Below the pieces are notes generated by a model. That model was not told the DNA's origin, searched no databases, and saw only the letters and a program-made list of their open reading frames with translations. Shown one piece after another: positions 59,640 through 64,000 of a stretch of DNA of 64,000 bases. How positions within the stretch are numbered: the stretch's first letter is position 1; every line of letters starts with the position of its first letter. Source of the DNA: Drosophila pseudoobscura (Eukaryota; Arthropoda; Insecta; Diptera; Drosophilidae); NCBI RefSeq assembly GCF_009870125.1, contig NC_046681.1, positions 26,062,001 to 26,126,000 of the forward strand. The letters are read 5' to 3'. Made by a program: the position numbers and the translations under genes.

Positions 59640-61786
59640 GGCGCCCACAAATACGTAGATACGCACTTGCCTGTCCCGCCGATATTTACCGCTATATACA
59701 CGCCGTGCCGCTGTTGCGCTTCTTTGGGCAAAAAATGATTCTAAACCGTTACGCGCGCGTATGTAAATGATAAGTTTTGTGGCGGCTCTTACGGTACCGT
59801 TACAACCGCTCGCGAGCAACGTCTGATAGCGTCTGTTTCACCGTCTGAGCTTTCCCGACAAACACCGACAAACTTATTGAAATCGATTTGTAAACGCACA
59901 CAGGCAGCAGACGGCGGCAGAGGCCGCTACGCTGACGTCTCTGCCGGCGGCGACAGCGTACAGTAAACAGTTGTTTCGTGGAAAAACAAAACGAACATCA
60001 TAATGAAGTTCTCTTTTCGCCTGTTGTGAAATTCTACGGTGCTTTGTTTGTCATGCTTAAAGCGAACGAACGCGAGAGACAGAGAGCGAGCTAGCGCAAG
60101 AGCGTGAGCGAGCAGTGTGAGTGTGCGAGAGAGAGTGCGCGCCAAAAAAACACAAGTCCAAGGTATAATATAAAAGAGGGTATGGAAATCCCTCCTTTTG
60201 ACAGTCGAACCTTGACAATACAGGTTCTTGATGGAAGTTTTCTGCTTCTACTTCGGCTTATATCATAAATAGTGTATGGAATATTGAAAGGTATTCCATT
60301 TGGCCCGCTATGAGAGTACAAATGCAAATAATGGCCTGCCAACAGCTCCAACTCAATGCCACTGTAGATCGGGACCCGACCTTCCACTCAATATACCTTG
60401 CACAAACAGACACAGACAGCGACGCCGGCTGTGACTGCGCAGTTGTTTTGATAAAGTGAAAAAGAAACACGGCAGCAGCAGAGCAGTAACAACAAGTATG
60501 AAGGGGAAGGAGTGTGGTGGAAGAGCTACTACGTCTGGAGAGGGGTGGCGGAGGAGCTACTACGATGATGATGATGATGATGAGGAGTTTTCGAGAGAGA
60601 TGACGATGAGACGTTCACGGGAGAAGGCGAGGGACTGCTTCTTGGGCCGCCAGCGCTGCCGCCGACTCACACACACCACTACATGCGCAGCGAGTCAAAC
60701 AAACAAATAAAATGTGAAGCAGAAATGGCAAAAAATTAAACAAACAAGTAGACAGGAGCGGTTCACCGCGGGCAGCGGGCAGCAGCGGCGACGTCGGCGG
60801 CAGACCTGGAGTTGAACGAACCGAAAGACGACCAAGACACAAAAAAATCAGCTCAACGGCAGCTTCGCGCCAAAAAAACATCGACATTTCTACTACGCCG
60901 TAGTAAAATTCCTAAAACAAAAAAAGCGTATTCCCAATTGACATTTGGGGTTTTACTTCGATAAGGTGGGGACGCTGGGGATGTTCCGTTGTTTGGGAAG
61001 TGGGAAGAAATCGGTGAAATGTTGGTGATAAATGCTATCCATATGTGGTACAGGGAAAACTCCGCCAGGCGAATAAGATCCCCTGCGCTCGGAAGTTGTG
61101 ATGGAAGGTTCTCGAAAGTAAACGTTACCCCCTTACTGGTAATTTTCCTTCTACAGAGCTTTTACTGTACATATTTGATTATATTTAAATTCCAAAGTTT
61201 TTCCTCCCATTGCGAACAAAATAGTTCCTGCTTTTCTATTTCTGCTTATTTTCTTTCGTTTTTCTCTCTTTCTGTTTTTGTTTCTATTTATTTTTGTTTA
61301 GTTTTGTTTGCTCGTTAGCCCAAGCACGGGGTCCAAGGGGGCCGCAGCAAAGGGCAGGTGCTGTGCACGCTCCGCTCCGTTCGCTGCCGCTGTCGCTGTC
61401 ACTATCTCTCTCTCTCTCTCTCTCACGCCATCTCACTGTAGGCCTTTCCATCCTCCTCCTCTCCCCACACAGCATGGTCTGCTTGTTTGTTTGTTTTTCG
61501 TGCCGTGTTTTATTGTTGGCCCCTGCCCCACACCCTCCCGTTGCTCTACCGCTTGGTGCGTAGTTTTTACGTTCGTCATCGTTCGTTCGCTTGGTATTTC
61601 CGTCTTCTGCCTGCGCCGGCGACGCTGCCTTGGCCCACGCTCTGCTTTGCTCTGCTCTGCTCACTTGCTGTTGCTGCTCTGCTTTCTCGCTGCTACTAAA
61701 TAGTTAGTTTGCCTTGAGCGTCGTCTTTTACAGTTGTTGTTTGGTTTTCTGCTATGCAAACAAATTGCATCTGTGTGCATGTAATT

Positions 61787-61930
61787 ATACCCTGCCTGGG
61801 AGAGGGTATGATGTCTTCGGACGAACCCTGACGACCCTGAACAACCTCTCGCCACAACCTCAATTATTAAATTAATCTACACAGCTAATGACATACAAAC
61901 AACCGATCTACGAAGGGTATCCTAAGCTTC
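61787..61930. mobile_element. Short DINE-1/INE-1-like remnant
   Basis: ATACCCTGCCTGGGAGAGGGTAT at one end and GAAGGGTAT...CTTCGGC at the other resemble the termini of Drosophila DINE-1/INE-1-type repeats, with most of the interior missing. This rests on remembered consensus features and is tentative. Confidence 0.3.
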
Positions 61931-64000
61931 GGCCCTCGAACCGAATTTCATTCTTGTTCACATTTCTATTTGCCTGCCGCTGCTCTCTGGCTTTGTTTTT
62001 GTCGTTGCTATCTGTCCGCCGCTGCCTTGAACAGCTCTGCTATCTGTCGCAGTCGCTACCTCTGCTTCTGATTCTGCTTCTGCTGCTTTGCCTCTGCCAA
62101 AGTGCACTGCGTTTTTAGTCGCTGCGTGGGAGGCGGTTTGGTTTTCTTGTTGTTTTTGCCTCTGCTCTCGTGCGCCAGCTCTCACGTGCCGACGACTGTA
62201 GAACAACAGCAATAACAACACGACGCTGGGTCGTCTTTCAGCTTGTTGTCCCCCACACTCTTTCCTTCTTTTAACCCCGTCCCTGACGCTCTTGCTAGTT
62301 TACGATTCTCATACCAATGTCTATGTTTCGTTGGTTTTTGGCGTGCATTTGGCGCACTGTGGTGTTCTTTTATAATTGAGAGAGTTGGAATAGGGGGTGC
62401 ACAGTGGTCCCTAGTTTTGGTTTTTTTTTTTAAATTTCTTTTAAATATATTGCCTTGCCTTGCAAGGTCATCATCTAACAATCTTATCAGCTATATTGTA
62501 CATAGTCATATGGCTCACACCTCTTCAGAAAACCAATGCATCATCCAGACCGGGCTTTTTGCGCACTTTATCCCACAACTATATGATAACATGTGTGTTT
62601 AGCGGCTCGATTATATTACCGGCAATCAATGCTTAATGTATGCTATTATTTAATCTATACCAGAACTGCCGTCCCAAACAGAACCGCAAGTCATGCTGCA
62701 CAGCGCACATTTGAATCGATTTGACCCACTGTGAAGGACACATGGAAAATGCTAATTAGTACAAATTCGTTTTGTCACAATTTGACAGAAGCTTTTCGAG
62801 TGACTCTCTTTCTTTTTGTGTTTCTATTTCGCGAATAATCAAATAAGAAAGTTCGACAGTGGTTCGTGCTGAGGGTGGTTCGTGGGGAGGGAGGTCAGTG
62901 GGCTAAGTGCTTGTTGGTAAGAGACGGGTGGGTGTTTTTCTGCTTCTGCCACTGCCTCTGCCTCTGTCGACTGCGACGCTGCAAACAAACACTTGTTTGC
63001 ACAGGAGCGAATGAATTCCGACGACCGAGAGAGAGAGAGAGAGTAAACCCGAACGAGTGTACGATTTGAGAGAGCAGGCGCAAAAGGCAGCTTCGTTTAT
63101 GTGTGGGTGTGAGTAAATTTACAACTAGGAAGCGTCGTCGACCGAAGCTCGTGGCAGCGACGTCGCCGCTTGTTTACAATGTTTGTGCGTGGGAGGGGGG
63201 GCGGGGAAACTATGGGACGGGGAAAGTGTGGCCATGGAGAGCAGAAATTAAGACGTGTCGAGTCTTGACCCAAGCAGAGAACACCGCCCCCACAAAGCCG
63301 ACAGCAGCGATAGTATTACTGCTGCTGCTGCCGCTTCTGCTGGCGTCAATGACGACGCCGATTTCAACGCAACTGAAGGTCATTATACATTTCGCATTTT
63401 GCGCTGCCCGCGTCTCGATTCTTCTGCCGCGGTCTACTCCCTGATATGCAGCGCTGGGGGGTATATCGAGGTTTTAAAGCAGTTTGCACCTTTAAAGGCT
63501 TAATAATTTTTTGCTTCTTTGCTCAGTTTTTGAAACTAGATGCTTTTTACCCTATAGTTTTTGTACAATTTTTGAAAATTTTTGGAGTAAGGAGTATCTT
63601 TTGGTTCAATATAAATGTTAAGCTTCCTCTGGACTCTTGTTTTTTTGGCCTGTCTTTTTGTTTTGTTGGACTTCGGCTGTGGAATTGTGTAAACAGCAGA
63701 GACAGCAGCAGCGACTGAGACGCCGACGGCAGCAGAGGACAGGCGGCAACAAAAACAAAGGCAACGCAGGGAATGCGAGTAAACAAAAGTTATTTCTTTT
63801 TTTTCCAGAGACAATGCAAGAAAGTAGGGTCTCGGCTAGGGGATGCAGGGGGGTGGGCGAGCATAAGACTAGACATGTACTGGGCCTGGGAGGATAGGCA
63901 CGCAGAGAGACGGAAAGAAAGACCGAAAGCAAAGCTAATGAAGATGAGCCTGATGAGTTTTTGTTTCTATACCCTGTCCAAAGGGCACAAATGTTTTTAA

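Larger units (their letters stand above)
54431..64000. other. Upstream region of the MADF-BESS gene, no gene recognised
   Basis: It probably includes the 5' UTR and promoter of the MADF-BESS gene (minus strand), but I cannot place the start. The DNA is rich in GA/CT tracts (55505-55535, 57570-57585, 57950-57975, 60080-60135, 61405-61430, 63025-63045), a CA run at 59613-59639 and GAT repeats at 60563-60585. A GC-rich block at 59,880-59,960 and CAG-rich stretches near 60,765 and 63,700 could be leader exons of this gene or of one starting rightwards. No open frame shows a recognisable domain. Confidence 0.55.

Noticed and set aside
1..64000. tRNA, rRNA, microRNA hairpins or CRISPR arrays
   Set aside because: I looked for tRNA B-box-like sequence and long hairpins and saw none convincing. 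CRISPR is not expected in an animal genome. A covariance-model scan was not possible.

Overview
This is a stretch of a Drosophila chromosome. The evidence is spliced genes with 60-90 bp introns, CAG/CTG-encoded glutamine tracts, Drosophila core-promoter motifs, abundant CT/GA/CA microsatellites and fly-specific protein families (MADF-BESS, DUF1091). The gene order dachshund / Tpr2 / MADF-BESS gene points to the arm homologous to D. melanogaster 2L (35F-36A, from memory). I lean towards an obscura-group species, but only weakly.

Layout. (1) 1-15 kb: the 5' part of dachshund (dac) on the minus strand. The first coding exon is at 9324-10537, an 8.5 kb intron follows, exon 2 is at 685-821, and the remaining exons lie off the left edge. 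Its leader and upstream DNA (10.5-15 kb) are rich in microsatellites. (2) 15-19 kb: a possible short gene relic, a complete four-exon DUF1091 secreted-protein gene (+), a deleted relic of a second DUF1091 copy, and a six-exon 5'-nucleotidase gene (-). The nucleotidase reading frame ends just before what looks like its GPI-anchor signal, which is still readable in the +1 frame. (3) 21.2-38 kb: Tpr2, the DNAJC7-type TPR/J-domain co-chaperone (+). Its first exon lies 14.6 kb upstream of the TPR exons, behind a housekeeping-type promoter (two Motif 6 matches, then Motif 1). (4) 39.0-41.2 kb: a tandem Tpr2 duplicate with its own DRE, a new N-terminus, a broken Hsp-binding carboxylate clamp in the first TPR domain, an intact J domain with HPD, and a shortened tail. 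(5) 43.8-54.4 kb: a MADF-BESS transcriptional regulator (-). MADF and BESS sit on two exons separated by 8.5 kb. The intron holds a small ORF on the opposite strand, bracketed by 8-bp inverted repeats. (6) 54.4-64 kb: no gene I can support; purine/pyrimidine tracts and short ATACCC...GGGTAT-bracketed remnants.

Functionally the window mixes two developmental transcription regulators (Dac and the MADF-BESS protein) with a housekeeping chaperone gene, an extracellular nucleotidase and a fast-evolving secreted protein. They do not form one pathway. The strongest leads are the diverged Tpr2 duplicate and the out-of-frame GPI signal of the nucleotidase. Next come a 10-bp-phased GGATAA array in the dac intron and a repeated leader-like sequence shared between 15.1 and 22.6 kb.
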